Below, in pieces: positions 46,801 through 61,256 of a stretch of DNA of 64,000 nucleotides. Origin of the DNA: Brugia malayi (lineage: Eukaryota > Nematoda > Chromadorea > Rhabditida > Onchocercidae). Within the stretch, counting starts at the first letter, position 1. Every line of letters starts with the position of its first letter. The position numbers and the translations under genes were made by a program. Under the pieces are notes generated by a model. The model had not been told where the DNA came from. It saw nothing but the letters and a program-made list of their open reading frames with translations, and searched no databases. Where the stretch lies: positions 12,458,001-12,522,000 of the forward strand of contig NW_025062478.1 in NCBI RefSeq assembly GCF_000002995.4, read 5' to 3'.

Positions 46801-49800
46801 AAAGTGAATTCTTTTTAATATTATATTTTATTAATCATAAATAAATTATCACACTTAAACAAATTGTTTATAATTTTGATCAATAAGCCATCTCTGATGC
46901 ATAATGATTTTTGAATTGCAAATCAATTATGATGATATTTGATATAAAGTTAAATACCTGTTAAAAAGATAATAATTTTGAACATTTCAAAACACATAGT
47001 GGTACTTAATACAAAAATTAGTAATTTTGAAATTGTAAAATAGTTTGAATAATGATAAATTATTATTATTATTCGATAAATGAAAAGCATGAAAAGAAAA
47101 TGAAGGGAAATGGAAAGCTTAACCGATGATATATTGGTTTCTTCACGATGAGCAAACCATCCATTCCTTTTCCTTCCCCTAACCCTCATCTCATTTTATC
47201 GAATTTAAGTTTAACTGATATGCCAAAAGATTTTTAGGATAAATATACATTCAAATCATAAATCATTGTTAAATATTATTCGTATAACTTTAAACACTCA
47301 ATGAAGACAAAAATGATGAGTTAAACTGCTTCTAATATGAAATTTTTATTGGAAAATATAATAATACGAAATACTGATTAAAACGAAATTGGGAAAAATA
47401 TTTTTTGAAAATGATAAATTAATCATTTTAGAATATTTGTATGATATAGATGAATAAATTTCAGAATAATAAAAATAATAATTGGATTAATTAAGTTGAT
47501 TTAATTTAGATATAAAAAAATTTCGCTCTAAAAAAAAAAAAGAAGTCAGCTATTTTAGGATTTTATTAAATAATAAATTATTAATCATTTAGCAGAATAT
47601 TTGATAAATTTTATGATGGTTACTGATTGCTTAATTAGTTTTAAAATAATAAATGATAAATTTCACCTGTAATATACAGTTAATCATTTTTGGTAATTTA
47701 TTTTGATGATCAGATAAGTAATTAAATAGATTAATTAATTATAGCTAATCTAAGAAAAATTCCTTTCCCATTTCTAATATGAAAACTAAAGCAGTTAACA
47801 TTTAAATAAATTGCTAAAAAACTAAATTGGAAATCAACTTTACCAATTATTTTATGTGAAAACACAATTTGAAAATGTGCTACTTGAAAAAAAAAATTTA
47901 GTTCATTTTAAAATTGCAAAAAAAAAAAAAGAAAATATTTGAAAAGATTTTAAATTAAAAATATAATTTACAAACATCAAAAAAAATTATTCTATAATTC
48001 ATTACAAACAAGCAAAAATGATTAATTAAAAATCAAATTAGTATTAAATTGAGCAATTTTTCGATCAAATATTTTCTTTTTTGTTTCACATTTATTCGAA
48101 AATTATAATTTAAAAAAAAAATGAAATGAAAATTTCTTATAAATTACCTTAAAGAAACAGCGCTGCTCATCAAACGGAAACCATTCGATGTTAATTTTAC
48201 AACTAATTTTAAAAATAGCAGGTGGAATCCATGAGATATCACCCGTATTGTAAACAACCATATTAGTTGGATAGGTCGAATCAAAATTTGCATCTACGCT
48301 GTAGTAATTAATACTTTATTAATATTAGTATTAGTATTTACTAGTAATTGCTTGTATTTATTAATATTCCTTTAATAAATTTAACATATTTATTAATAAA
48401 AAGAAAAAAAATTTTTTTTTTTTTAAAATCTTCTTTAATTACTTTTTTTAAAAGAAAAAAAAACAGAGAAAAATTAGAAAAATAAAAGTAAAAAAAATGT
48501 TAATTAATGGGCAGAATTTAAATTTAATTACAAATTTATAAAAATAATTTCTAATAAAAAAGTAAACAAACATCTTAAAATAGAAATAGATATATCATAT
48601 ATGAATTTAAAAAAATTTATATTTGATTTATTATTTGTATTTAAAAATTTGTAAAAAAGGTTAAAGCTAAAAGGTTATCCATATAAAAAAGAAAGGAAAG
48701 CAAAAACTTATGCATAAACTTATTTGCTGATATTTGATAATAGTCAAGAGTAGTGATAAGCACTTATTGTTATCACTAGTGCAACTCAAAATGTATATTA
48801 ACTTTACTGATAACAATGATATGATATCATTTAACTTAGTGTTATCATTTATGTAAAATCAACAAAAGTGTGACCCATAGTATAATTTAGCATAAATTTC
48901 ATACTATTTCAATTTCTTTTTTCTTTTTGTTGTCTATTTTGTTAACTAAAAGTAACTCACTTTCCAATCAATTACTTTAAGTAACATCCCTACCTATTAT
49001 AAAGTAAAACATCTGGTTTCCAAATTTTGCCAGCTGGAAAACGAACATCCGTTATATTTCCGTATTTATTTTTGTCCCATCTAAGTTTATAATCATTCCA
49101 TGCCTTCAAAATAAAATTAATTGATTAAAAAGTAGAAAATATAATATAATTTAATTTGTTCATTTTTAAATTTTAAATTAAATCAATTACAATTCAAATT
49201 TGATATGCCATTTGCTTCATCTTTTTCATGTTTTTTAGTAAATTCATCTCAATGATACATTAAAAATTAAAATATTTAAATTAAGTAATATGCAATTATT
49301 CAAAAATTTAACTTACAAAATCAAGCCATGCATTAACATAAACAATTTGATTCTTTTCGTCAACATCAATAATTTGTTGCAATGATACTTTTAAATAAAC
49401 CTAAATAAATTAAATGAAAAAAGTCTAAAATTATTATCATTATTATTCACATTATCACTGACATAAATATGATAGTAATATCAATGATATGATAATATTT
49501 GTTTATCAAAATATGTATACCATAAACTTTTTATAAAATATAAACAATTAAAAACAAAATTAATAAAAGCGAACTGCGAATATAAGAAATAAATTGAAAT
49601 TGATATAAACAAATAAATAAATTGCAAATAATATATAAGCAATATTGTCTGCACATTAAAAAACAAAAACAAAAAAATTAAAAAACTAAAAAATAAAAAA
49701 GAAAACGATAACCAAATTTAATGCAAAAAAAAAAATAGTAATCAAAAAAATAATATGTGGGTATTATTGTTTTGTATATTCAAAAAATAAATAAATAAAT

Positions 49801-49988
49801 AAATAAGTAAACAAACTGACCACAACAGGTTGTGAATGATTTTGCACCGGGCGCTCTAAGCTATTGTAATTTTTCATTAAATCATCATAAAGTCGTCGTT
49901 CATGATAGCTACCAGTAGCAATCATTGGTTGAAATGCGATTAAATAAAAATATCGCACTAATAAACAATTAAACCACAATTGTAACAT
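40731..49988 (-). CDS. Nicotinic acetylcholine receptor alpha subunit (ACR-16/alpha7-like group), 507 residues
   Basis: Twelve exons fit in phase: 49988-49821, 49400-49317, 49103-48994, 48298-48148, 46559-46457, 46290-46189, 46016-45924, 45258-45172, 44474-44365, 42131-41959, 41391-41214 and 40895-40731 (stop TAA). A signal-like N-terminus precedes [20 protein letters not shown]. The ligand domain has [25 protein letters not shown], the Cys-loop (Cys154-Cys168 with 13 residues between) and [13 protein letters not shown]. The adjacent cysteines Cys218-Cys219 (YECC) mark an alpha subunit. TM1 contains the NLIMPC motif, TM2 starts [20 protein letters not shown] (Glu266 in the selectivity ring), TM3 lies in 300-325 and TM4 at about 472-500. 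The TM3-TM4 loop carries a Thr run and a Cys cluster ([11 protein letters not shown]). Such subunits form pentameric cation channels in nerve and muscle. The intron between 44365 and 42131 holds a 2-kb satellite. I cannot assign the exact acr gene. Confidence 0.95.
42229..44242. repeat. 2-kb ATTC / ATTCC satellite inside a receptor intron
   Basis: From 42229 to about 42730 the array is almost pure (ATTC)n. From there to 44242 it mixes ATTC with ATTCC, mainly as an 18-bp motif made of two ATTC and two ATTCC. Long ATTC runs recur near 43021, 43316, 43646 and 43942, each followed by the same pattern of single and then paired ATTCC units, so there is a higher-order period near 300 bp. On the transcribed (minus) strand it reads GAAT/GGAAT. 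Two tttc slips occur at about 42310 and 42551 in the pure part. Confidence 0.97.
45001..45026. repeat. CT microsatellite in a receptor intron
   Basis: A run of about 12 CT units in the intron between receptor exons 8 and 9. Confidence 0.9.
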
Positions 49989-52900
49989 CCGGTTAAACGG
50001 TTTTTTAATTTTTGGAATTTCCTTCTTTCGTTTTTTTTTTTTCTCCTTTTTTGTCTGTTTGTTTGTTTGCTTGCTTGTTTATTTGTTTTGTTTGTTTACT
50101 TGTTGTACAGTTAGCGGAATGATAAATGTAAAGGAAAGATAAAACAGTAGGAATTTGTTTATCTTTGGAGCACCACTTTTTGCTTCGTTCCTTCTTATTG
50201 TCTAAACTAAAAAATAAATAAAAGATTTAAAAAGAAAGAAAGAAAGAAAGAATATTTACATATGTCATTTTGTTAATTTCTAATTTTTACGCGTAAATAA
50301 TTTATTTTATTTACATACAATAATTAATAGCTAAAATTAATTTTTATTAATTATAATTTTAATAACATTCTAAGCTTTTTCTTTATTAAAATTTATTATA
50401 AAAGTTGTTGTCAGCTGGTATTTTATACATATTTACTTATTACTAATAGTATATGAAAGCTTTCAAAATTAATGAGAAAAAAAAATGAGTAATTTTTGCT
50501 AAAATTTTTGAAAAAATTGTTAATTTTTTTACAAATTTCAAAAAAAAATAAAAAAAATCTTTTGCAAATTTTTTCAGAAAAAAAAAAAAAAACAATAATT
50601 TTCTTTTGAAAAAATTTTCCAAAAAAAAAAAAATTTAATTTAAAATTAGCAATATTATCAACAAAATTAGCAAAGAAAAACTAAAATGCACACTTTAATG
50701 ATACTTAAAACAAAACAGTTTGAAAATTTTAACACTGATTAAAAGTAATTAATATATAATATATTAGTGTCAGTTGGTATTTTACACAAACAAAAAATCT
50801 ATAAATGAAAAAATAATTATTTTTGAAAATGATAAAAATTTTTTTCTTTTACTTTCTTAACTTTATCAATTTACAATTTCTGATCGAGTGTACATTTATT
50901 GATACATTATAAAACAGTTATCAGTAATTATTAATCAATAATCATCACTACTGATATCACTACTGATAATGCTTTATTAGATGATAAGAATTAAAATTAA
51001 TTATCAATAACTCATTATTCATTTCAAGAGGAAATGATCATTATAACAACTGTTTCAGCAATTTCATCTGATCATACCGCTATCGAATTAAAATTTATAG
51101 ATTGCTCATTTCAATTTTCAAAAACATATCATTTTATCGATATTAAATATTTATTTATTTGTACTCACTTAGTTGTTTACTTTATTTACTTAAATATTTA
51201 CCACAGACTATTTGAAAAAAAAAAAAAAAAAATTTCCAAAAATTCATCCCAATATTTGGTTACAATTTAATCAAACTTAAATTTATTATACATCCATAAA
51301 TATTTGTGTATAAATTGAATTTTATTGCATCGTAAACATTCAATATAAATTGAGTCAAAAATTTTTCAGCGTTATAAGAAGAAAAAAATGATGCAAAAAA
51401 TTGATATTTATTTATTACTTATCGATTTATTCATTGATTTATTTGGTTATTTACTTATTTGTTTACTAATTTTTGTGCATTTTATTTATTTATTTTTTTC
51501 CAAACAAATATTTTTGTTAATATCATCCATCAATTTTACTATGAAATTCATCCGTATTTTTCTATAAATTAAAACTTTAAAAAAAAGAAAAAAGAAAAAA
51601 GATGCATCTGTTTGTCGAAGAAAGAAATATAAAAGTTAAAATAAGATTTTTTGGAAAAGAATGAAACGAATAAAACTTTTCAAATATCACTCAATAAGGT
51701 ATTAAGCAGAAGAAAAGAAAATGAATGAATAAATTTTAGTTTTCCAATTTTTTTCATTTTTCGTTTTCTTATTTAGTATCGTTTAAAATTTCTAAATTGT
51801 TCGATGATATGGCAAAAAAAAGAAAAAAAAAAAACTGAAAAAGGAAATTGTATGAAAGAGACAAAAAAAAAAAATTGGTTTATTCATTGATTTAACATTT
51901 ATTTTTTAAGTAGTAAATAAAATTTGAAAATTTGTACAAATTTTAATTTGACAAATGTTCGTTTTATCGTTTTTTATTTTTAAGGAAAAAGAAAATTTTA
52001 ACAAAAAATTACGATTAATAATTTTGATTATTTAATTTATTATAATAATTTTGATTTCTAAAAAAAAAAAAAAAAAATACAAATCTATGCTAATTATTTA
52101 TTTGCTTCAATCATTCATTTAATTATTTGCAATATAAAATTACAAAAAGTTAAATATAATTAACTTTAATTTTCATTAACTATTAGCTGATTTATAGTAA
52201 ACAATTACAATTATGCAAATATGTCCTTATTATTAAACTAATAACTTTCTATACTTTCCAAAAGTAAAGTTAAAAAACTGAGTAATTAATTAAAATCATT
52301 CAATAAATACAATAGCATATTAAAAATAAATTACAAAATAATAATACGATCAGTTCTCTTTGATTTTTGTTTGTTTTTATTTTTGATAATTAAAGTTTTT
52401 TTTTTTTTTTTTTTTTTGTATCACAGATTTATATTTGCTTTGGAATAATAAGAAAAATAAATGGAAAAATGCTATAAAAGCTGACAATTGCGCACATAAA
52501 TGAAATTTGTGGTATTTTTCTTTTTTTTCTTTTTTTTTTTTTTTTGAAATATTTTTCGTAGTGGCAAAAAGGGACGAAAAATTAGACATAATATTATTTT
52601 AGAGGAAAAAATGAGGAAGGAGCAGAATATGAGAGAAAGGTGAAAATTATAAATATAACAAAACATTTATTATGAAGTGAATATAAACGTGAAAAAAAGC
52701 GTAGACGTAATAATTGACGTGCAATTTTCACGTATGGCAAATATTTCATTCACGGATAGGTAATATTTTTGTAACCTTATCATTTCTTAATTTGAACTGA
52801 TAAGAAAAGATGGTGTAAATGATTAATTTTTTAAATTAAAATTTTTGCTTTTAAAATTCGAGAAATTTACTTTTCTTTTATTTGCTAAGATTTAATAAAT

Positions 52901-53430
52901 TAATTGTTGTATTAAATATTATTTATTAGTAAGATAATATTAATGCATCAAATAGTAATGAAATATATTGTTAAGTTTAATAAAAATAAAAATACAATAA
53001 TTTAATTGCTTAATTGATTGATTGATGATTTGATCATTTCATAGATTGATTAATTGATTAATTAAATAATTAATTAAAATAATGAAAAATTGATTATTAA
53101 AAAAGGAATGGAAGCAAATTTTCATTTCCTTTATGTGTGCAGAAAAAAAAAAAAAAACTAAATAATAACAACATTTGGACTAATTTAAAAACAAATGTGC
53201 ATAAAAAGATGATAATAAATAGATCAGTAGATAAATATAGATTAACCCATTGATTGATCGATTGATCGATTAGTTGGTTGATCAACTAATCGATGGATGA
53301 GAGTTAGTAAAAGGAAAAGGAAAAGTATTCAAACTGACCAAATGCTTTTTTTTTTTTTATTTTTTTTTTCTTGCTAATCAAATAATTTGCTTTAAGGAAT
53401 TTCAATTTACAAAATAAATTACATTATCTA

Positions 53431-53545
53431 CTTACTTTATAAAAAATAAGTTACAGATATACATACTTTACAAAAATAAGTTACAGATATACATACTTTA
53501 CAAAAATAAGTTACAGATATACATACTTTACAAAAATAAGTTACA
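53431..53545. repeat. 30-bp minisatellite, about 3.8 copies
   Basis: The unit ttacagatatacatacttta followed by caaaaataag repeats with period 30. The first copy reads cttactttataaaaaataag and the last ends ttacatttat. Confidence 0.92.
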
Positions 53546-55156
53546 TTTATACTTACTTTATAAATGATTGTACAACATACTTACTTAATATAATAAAAAT
53601 TATACGATATACTTACATATATATAGCAATATGCTCTTCTACTACTTTGTTATTAAATAGTTTATCAAATTTTTGCATCCATTTTAACTCAGCGAGACGA
53701 TAGCTTATTAAATGATAAATAGATTTTACTCTTTTTCTTTCTTTTTTTTTTTTATAAATAACTGTTAGTTTTATGCAATATTGAAGCATAGCTATGTTAA
53801 TTAATTAGAATTATTTTTTATTATCATAAATAAGAGCTAATTTCTCTCTGATAAATCGCGGGGCACATTCAAGGGGTAGCACTGCTGGTTTAAAAAGGGT
53901 ATTTAGAATAAAAGTTAAAGTAAAGTTAGGAGACAAAAAGTCTTATCTCTACAGTAAAGTTAATCGTAGGTGTGAAGAAAGTTCTGGCTTATTTGCTTAT
54001 TTGCTTATTTGCACTAATTATCAACCAATACTGATTCGATGATTATATTTATTGAACAAATATTGCAATAAATTATGTAATTTTCTAAATAATTTTTGAA
54101 AAGAAATTAGACAAACAATAAATAATTAAAGCTAAAGAGAAAGAAGGAGTAGTTTGTTCAGAAATGTAAATGAAAAATTGATAAATGATGTGATGTGGTG
54201 GGTTGGGATGAGATTTTATTTTTATTTTTATTTATTTATTTATTTGTTTGTTTGTTTGTTTTTTTTTTTTTTTTTTTTGATGAATGCTAAAATATTATAG
54301 CGAAAAGCTAAACTAGTCTTTATTTATTAGCTTATATGAGTATTAATTGTAGCACATTTGATTTTAACTGTTTTCTTTTTACTAAAGTAATTTTGATATA
54401 TTTAAAATTGCATAATAATAATAATAATAATTTAAATTAAAAAATATTTTCAAAAAGTTATTAACAATTTATAATATGATCAACTGATGCATTTTAGTTT
54501 GAATTTAATATGAACTGAATTAAATTACAAACATATCGAAATGTCATTAGGAAGTTTAAATTTAAAACTCAGTTAGTTTCATTAAAAATTTTTTTTTTTT
54601 GTTTATGATTATAAAATGAAAAGGAAATTATTTTTATTTCTGCGTTATTCTTTTCATTATAATTTCATACCAAAATATTTTCCACTTTTTTTTTTTTTTT
54701 TCTTTTCAAAAAGAATAACATTTCAGTGCACTATGAAATATGATAATATGTCTAAAATGAAATAATTAAAATTCATTTCATTAAAACAAATATTATAGCA
54801 TTCAAATGATAAGTTAATTAATTAATTAATTAATTGGTTAATTAGTTAATTAACTAATTAATTCACTCATTCATTCATTCACTTTTTTTTTTTTTTTTTT
54901 TTTTTGTTTCCATTTTCTTTTTATTACACTTTTTTTTTTCTTATTTTGAAATGAAAAATATATTTGAATTCAAATTGTTGCATAATTTGCATATATGAAA
55001 AAGTCTAAATGAAAAGACAAAGAAAAAAAAAAAAAAAAATGAAAAGATGAAGAAATGAATAATTTAGTTCTTATGGGTAGGTGGATGAGTGCTTGGGTGG
55101 GTACTTTCTAGAAAATAAAACCTTTTTTGATCATCTCTTCATCATTCTATCATTTG

Positions 55157-55179
55157 CAAGAGAGAGAGAGACAGAGGGA

Positions 55180-55210
<31 letters not shown>

Positions 55211-55219
55211 AGAGAGAGG
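55157..55219. repeat. GA microsatellite, interrupted
   Basis: A run of GA units with cagaggga and aggggga interruptions. A related GA run occurs at about 56103-56131. Confidence 0.9.
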
Positions 55220-55470
55220 AGAATGAAAATAATAGCTGATCATCTGTCAATGTGACAAATATATTCCAATCCCAGTTGATTTAAAATTCCAATGCCTTAA
55301 GCCTTTTTTTTTTTTTTTGTTCCTTTTTTCATTTTTTTTCTTTGTCATAGCAAAACGATTTGCTTCCATTAAAGTTTCCTAATATTTGCTTATTTGTTTG
55401 TTTTTTTTTCTTTTGTTGAATTTAAAGAAAAGTTAAAAGTTAATTTTTTGTTTCATAGGAAGAAATAAGA

Positions 55471-55676
55471 TTGCTGTTATTGTTGTTGTTGTTATTGTTA
55501 CTGTTGTTGCTATTGTTGTTGTTATTGTTACTGTTGTTGCTATTGTTGTTGTTATTGCTACTGTTGTTGCTATTGTTGTTGTTATTGTTACTGTTGTTGC
55601 TATTGTTGTTGTTATTGTTACTGTTGTTGCTATTGTTGTTGTTATTGCTACTGTTGTTGCTATTGTTGTTGTTGTT

Positions 55677-55730
<54 letters not shown>

Positions 55731-55731
55731 G
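55471..55731. repeat. Triplet-based 30-bp minisatellite ending in pure (GTT)n
   Basis: About seven copies of a 10-triplet unit (attgttactgttgttgctat then tgttgttgtt) are followed by about 18 pure GTT triplets. One frame reads as poly-Leu, but there is no gene context. Confidence 0.95.
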
Positions 55732-56102
55732 GAAATTAATATTAAACAATTTAGTGAATATTTGAATATTTTTTAAATATTTAAATAATAAGTTGTTTTT
55801 TTTTTGTTGAACTAAAAAAAAATATGAAAGTGAATTTTTTTTTTTTTCATTTATTTGAAAGGAAAAAATTAAAAAACAAAATTCTTTTTCGTTTTGGTTT
55901 ATTGCTATTATTTATTATTATTGAAAATAAACAATTTTAAATATCAAAATTTTCAGTATTTGATTGTTAAAATAGCAATTAATGAGTGTTATTGTTGGCT
56001 TTAATGGTGACATTTTGTTGTTTAATTGTTTTATTGTTGCAGTAATTCTTTATCCATTTTAATCGATGAAAAATTTGTAATGGAAATTAAAGAGGGACGG
56101 AC

Positions 56103-56133
<31 letters not shown>

Positions 56134-56394
56134 AGCAAACAAAGAAAGGATGAGATTCATTAATAGTTAATGATATTTTGAATAATTTGTTGCATAAATT
56201 ATTGTTAATAATGATTAATCTAAAAAAGTGAAAAAACTTTTCACTTTTTCCACTTTACAATATCCAATAAAAAATTTTGTTAATTTTAAATTTACACTTT
56301 TATCATAATTGCTCGTAAATTTTTTTTTTTTTTTTTTTTTTTTGCATTAATTAAATTTTAAATCGTTTTTCAGATAAATCAGCAGCGGCAACAA

Positions 56395-56420
56395 AATATA
56401 TATATATATATATATATATT
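56395..56420. repeat. TA microsatellite
   Basis: A pure run of about 12 TA units. Confidence 0.9.
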
Positions 56421-59400
56421 GAATTAATAATTATCACTTATTGTTCAATTATTGCTTAGTTATTTGAAACTTCTATTTGACTTTTCCATTACAATTTAAT
56501 TTTTAATTAGAATTAATTTTTAATTAAAATTAATTTTTAACGAGAAATGCACAAAAAGAAAAAGAATGCAACTCATACAAAAAAATTATTCCAATATAAT
56601 TCAATTATTAATTGATAAAATATTCCAGTTTTTATTTCTTATCCGTAATTATAATTATGCAAATTGGATTAATAAAGATAAAGAATGAATAATAATTAAT
56701 AAATAATGAATTTGTATTGGAATTAATAAATTTAAAATAATCTGCTGCAAGCAATAGCAATAGAATATGTAAAAAATTTAACAGAAATTAAGGTAAAGGA
56801 AGAATTTACATCCTAAAATTATATCTAAACCATCACACCTAACCTTTTTCTTTTTTTTTTTCATAATACTATTAGCTTTTTTTCTGTGGAAAAATTCCAT
56901 ATGACAAGCAGTGCCAATTTAAATTTCAAATTGTCAATAAACAAATTTTCTGTTTTTCTTTTCATTTCTCAATTTTTTTTTGTTTTCACTTTCATTTCAT
57001 TCCAATTATTATTAGCATTAATTATTTCAAGCCAACAAAAAACAACAAACTTTTTGTTTGCATTGTTTATTAGCTAATTCAATGATAGTAAATAAACAAA
57101 AGTTAAACAATAAATAAAAAAAAAACAATAAAAGTTAGATAAATAAAAATTAAATAAATAAAAAATAATTCCATCAATCCTTTTCAATTCTAATTGTTGT
57201 TTAATAAAAATAATTAAAAAAAAATAGAAATAGCAAATATAATATTAAATATAAGTATAGTATTAATTAATATTAATATAAATAAACAAATCTGAGAGTG
57301 AGAAAATGGAAGTTAATTAATTATTTTACTCATTTCCAAATCTTTTATTATACTTTCTTTTTCTTTTTTTTTGCAGTTTCACTATTTTTCTTTTCTCAAA
57401 ACTTTTTCAATTTATATTATACAGACAAAAATATTTTCAAAAATATAAAAATACACTGATAGAATTTAGCATATTTGCAACTTACAGAAGCAATTGATAA
57501 TTAAAAGTAAAATTCACAAATTTACAAAAGTAAATTCAATAATTTATTAATCAAATTTGAAAAAATGATTTTTAGTGAATGATATGTTGTAAAAATTATT
57601 TCAAATTTCTAAGTATTATAATTTCTAAATAAATTTTTTTTCTTTTTTTTTTCCTTTCACGAAAATAAAATATTTTGAAAAAAAAAAAAAAAAAAAATAC
57701 AAACAATTGATAAAAATTTTTTAAAATAAACACATTTAAAAAGAAAAAGAAAAATTTTTGCCAACATTTATTACTTTTATTAAATCATAAATTAATAATA
57801 ATAAATTTAAACAGTGAATAGTTCGATGATATTAAATTCTTTGATAACTGACGAATTATCTGAATGAAATTTTGATGAACAGTTGCTCAATCAACTATCA
57901 AATTCTCATGAAACAATGATATCAATGTTATCATTGATATTTCAATGATAAGTCGAGAATGATAATAATAATAATATTAATAATAATAATAATGCTGAAA
58001 TGAAATGATATGAAAAAGAAATGAAATGAAAATTATTCAAATTTTCAAATTGCTTTAATGAATTAAATTTTAATCAAATACTAATCTATTTTCTTAACAT
58101 TAGTAATTCACCAAATAATTTTATTTATTTGGCAATGTTTAATCAATTAATTGAATAAGAATTAATTGAATATGCAAAAATTTATTTGACAAACATATTT
58201 TTGTGCAAAAGATCGAAGAAAAAAAAAATTAAATCTAATTTTTTCAAATTTATAGTAAATAAATTCTATAAGAATCAAATTTAACGAAAAAAAAGAAATG
58301 GAAAAAAATGCAATATTTAAATATAAGTATAATAAAATGTAATTTAAAAAATTTCTTATGCTAATTTTTTTTTGATGAAAATTTGAAAGCATTTTTATGA
58401 GATTATTATAATAATTATAATTAATAAATTCATGGACAAATTCATTTAACTATAAAATTAAAGTAATAATAATAATAACTGTTTAAAATCTGATGGATAA
58501 TTTATCAATTTAAATCATTTGAATTACACTGAAACATTTTCCACTTATCAGTGATATGAATCGAAAATTAAAAATGAAAATCGATTAATCAAATATATTT
58601 ATTTTTAAATTTAAAAAGAAAAAAAAAAAAAAAAAACAAAATAGTATAATTTGATGAAAGTATTTATTCAGCCATTTGCAAAATGATACGAATGAAAAAT
58701 GAAATTAAAATTCATTTGTCAATCATTTAGCATCAATTCATTTATTCTTAAATTTACTTTTGCGCTTCACTTTTACGACAATAAACATTAAATTTTAAAA
58801 GATAAAAAGAAAATTAAAAAAAAAAAAATTTTTTTTTTCATATTTTAAAGATATGAAATTATTAAATATAGTAATGCTCAATTGACCTTAAAATTAATTG
58901 CATTCATTTTAACACTAATAAATGTTAATTAAAAAGTTTTAAATTGTATCTCAAAAAAACAATTTGATTTTTTTTTTTTTTTTGAAATAATTATAGATTA
59001 AGTGTAATTTCTAAAATAAAAGGTTTGATAATCATAAGTTTAATTTATATTTTATTGCTGCATAAATTGATTAACAAACTAATTAAAAATCAAAATGGGA
59101 AAGGTAATTTTTCTTCTCTTCAAATTTTGATAAAATAAATTAAATTTGTAAAAATAAAATTCTTAAGCTTTATTATATTACAACGAATTTACATTTTTTA
59201 TTTTAATTTGATAATTTATTATCATTTATTGATAATATTAGCAAAAGAAAAAAAAAAACTTCGCTATTAATATAAAATCAAATTTTGATAATTTGAAATT
59301 TAATAATAAAATGTCAATATAACTTTTCTTTTTTTGCTACGAAATTTTTTTTCAGAAAACTTTTTGAAAAAATTAAAAAAAAAAACGCAAATTTAAAGGC

Positions 59401-60006
59401 AATTTGTTTTGCATTTTTAAAATTACAAAAAGACTAATTATTACATTTTAAAAACTTAAAAATAATTTTATCAGATTCCATCAAAATAAATTAATTATAA
59501 CTATAAATAATCATTTTAAATTATATTTAATTTTAATATGAAAAAAAAAAGAAAGAAAATTGTTAGTATTTATAAGTATAATTAATATACATCAAAACAT
59601 TATATAACACTCATTATTATCTATAATTTTCATTTTTTAAATAAATTTTTTTTTAAATTTCTAAAACAATTTTTTTTTTTTGTTTTTAAATTAAATATTA
59701 ATATAATATACAAAAAGTAAATTTAATAATAACTTATTATGAGCATTTTTTTTTCATTTTTTAATTTGAAAATACATTTTAATATAATTAAATGTAATTT
59801 AAAATATAATTAAATATAATTAAAATCAAATAAAATATGAATGTATTACTAATACTAAAATAATTTAATTACTTTTTTTTTACAAAATTTCTTTTTCTTT
59901 TTATTTTATCTTTTTTTTTTTTCTCTCTCTCTCTCTCTCAGTTATTACAGTTTATGTCTCTTAACTAAATAATAACGATGAGATGTAAAATGTCAACAGA
60001 TGTGTC

Positions 60007-60029
60007 AACTGTTTTGTCACCAAACAGTT
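60007..60029. repeat. 8-bp perfect inverted repeat with 7-nt loop
   Basis: AACTGTTT (60007-60014) and AAACAGTT (60022-60029) flank tgtcacc. TGTCA or GTCA occurs three times within 30 bases. The block about 59980-60110 is less AT-rich than the surrounding desert. Confidence 0.85.
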
Positions 60030-61197
60030 ATGTTCATAATGAAACAACGAAAACGATAACTCATTGTTGTTTCAGTCAGTCTAATATTAGCACAGCTAAT
60101 AATTTTAGATGGATTATTTAGTTTTATTAAAATATAATATAATTTGTTAAATGTAATATAATATCGAATATAAAAAAGAAAGAAAAACAAAACAAAAAAA
60201 AAAAAAAAAAATTAAATTCAATAAAAAAATTAATTACAATAATAATTAAAATAAAAATGATTTTTAAGAAAAGATTTAATATAATTTGTTATAATTAACA
60301 AAAAAAAAAAATTTTACAATAATTTGAGATTTGTCAAAATATTTTTTATCAAAATTGTAAATATTGCTTCTTTCAAATTTGAAATTTTTGACTTTTCTTT
60401 TTTTTTTTTTTGAAGAAGAAATTTGAAGTATTAAAAAAATTAATTAAAAATTCTATTTTGACTGAATTTTGTTAAATTTGATTAAAATTTAAAAATTATT
60501 AGTAATACTTCTGTTTAGCTTTTTCAAATCTTACAATACTTTCAAAATTTTGCGACAATTATTTCAAATTGAAATAATATAAAACTAAATGAAATATTAA
60601 TTTAATTATTATTATAGACAGTATATTTTGTTATTAGATTTAAAAAAAAAAAAAAAAAGTTAAGTAATTTAGTAGCTATTAGTAGATTATTAATTTAAAT
60701 CGATGCTATTAGTTATTGAAGAAATTCAAATATTTAAAAAAAAAAAAAAGAAATAGACCTGATTTAAAATACAAAACTTTCATTCGGTATTTCGGAAAAA
60801 GATTATTTTATTAATATTTCTTTAAGTAAATTAAAATATGCAACTTACTAATATAAATATATAACCTAGTAATGCATAGTAAGTAAATGGAAAGTAAGTA
60901 ATACTTAAATTGAAGGTGAAAATTTAACTTTAACACTTGAAATTTCTTAAGATTTAATTTTTTTTTCAAGTAAATTGCTAAATAATTTCACTTAAAATAA
61001 GTTGTTTTTTTTTTTTGTTTAAAATAATTAAAGTCAAATTAAAAATTTTACTTGTTGACATCAAATAATACTTACTTAATAAAAAAAAAAAAAGCTCAAA
61101 AATTCAAATGATTCTAACAAATTGTAAAATGTAATGAAAGATTGGAGTAATTATTAATTAATTATATGTTACGAAATAATAAATTTTCAATATAATT

Positions 61198-61256
61198 TAA
61201 CTCATTCGAGAATGAATTTTAACTCATTCGAGAATGAATTTTAACTCATTCGAGAA
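61198..61256. repeat. About 21-bp tandem repeat, three copies
   Basis: The sequence taactcattcgagaatgaat appears three times in succession, the last truncated to taactcattcgagaa. It ends about 630 bp upstream of the ShKT gene start. Confidence 0.9.

Noticed and set aside
55471..55776. Poly-leucine open frame
   Set aside because: It comes from a TTG/GTT triplet minisatellite with no splice sites or flanking coding sequence.
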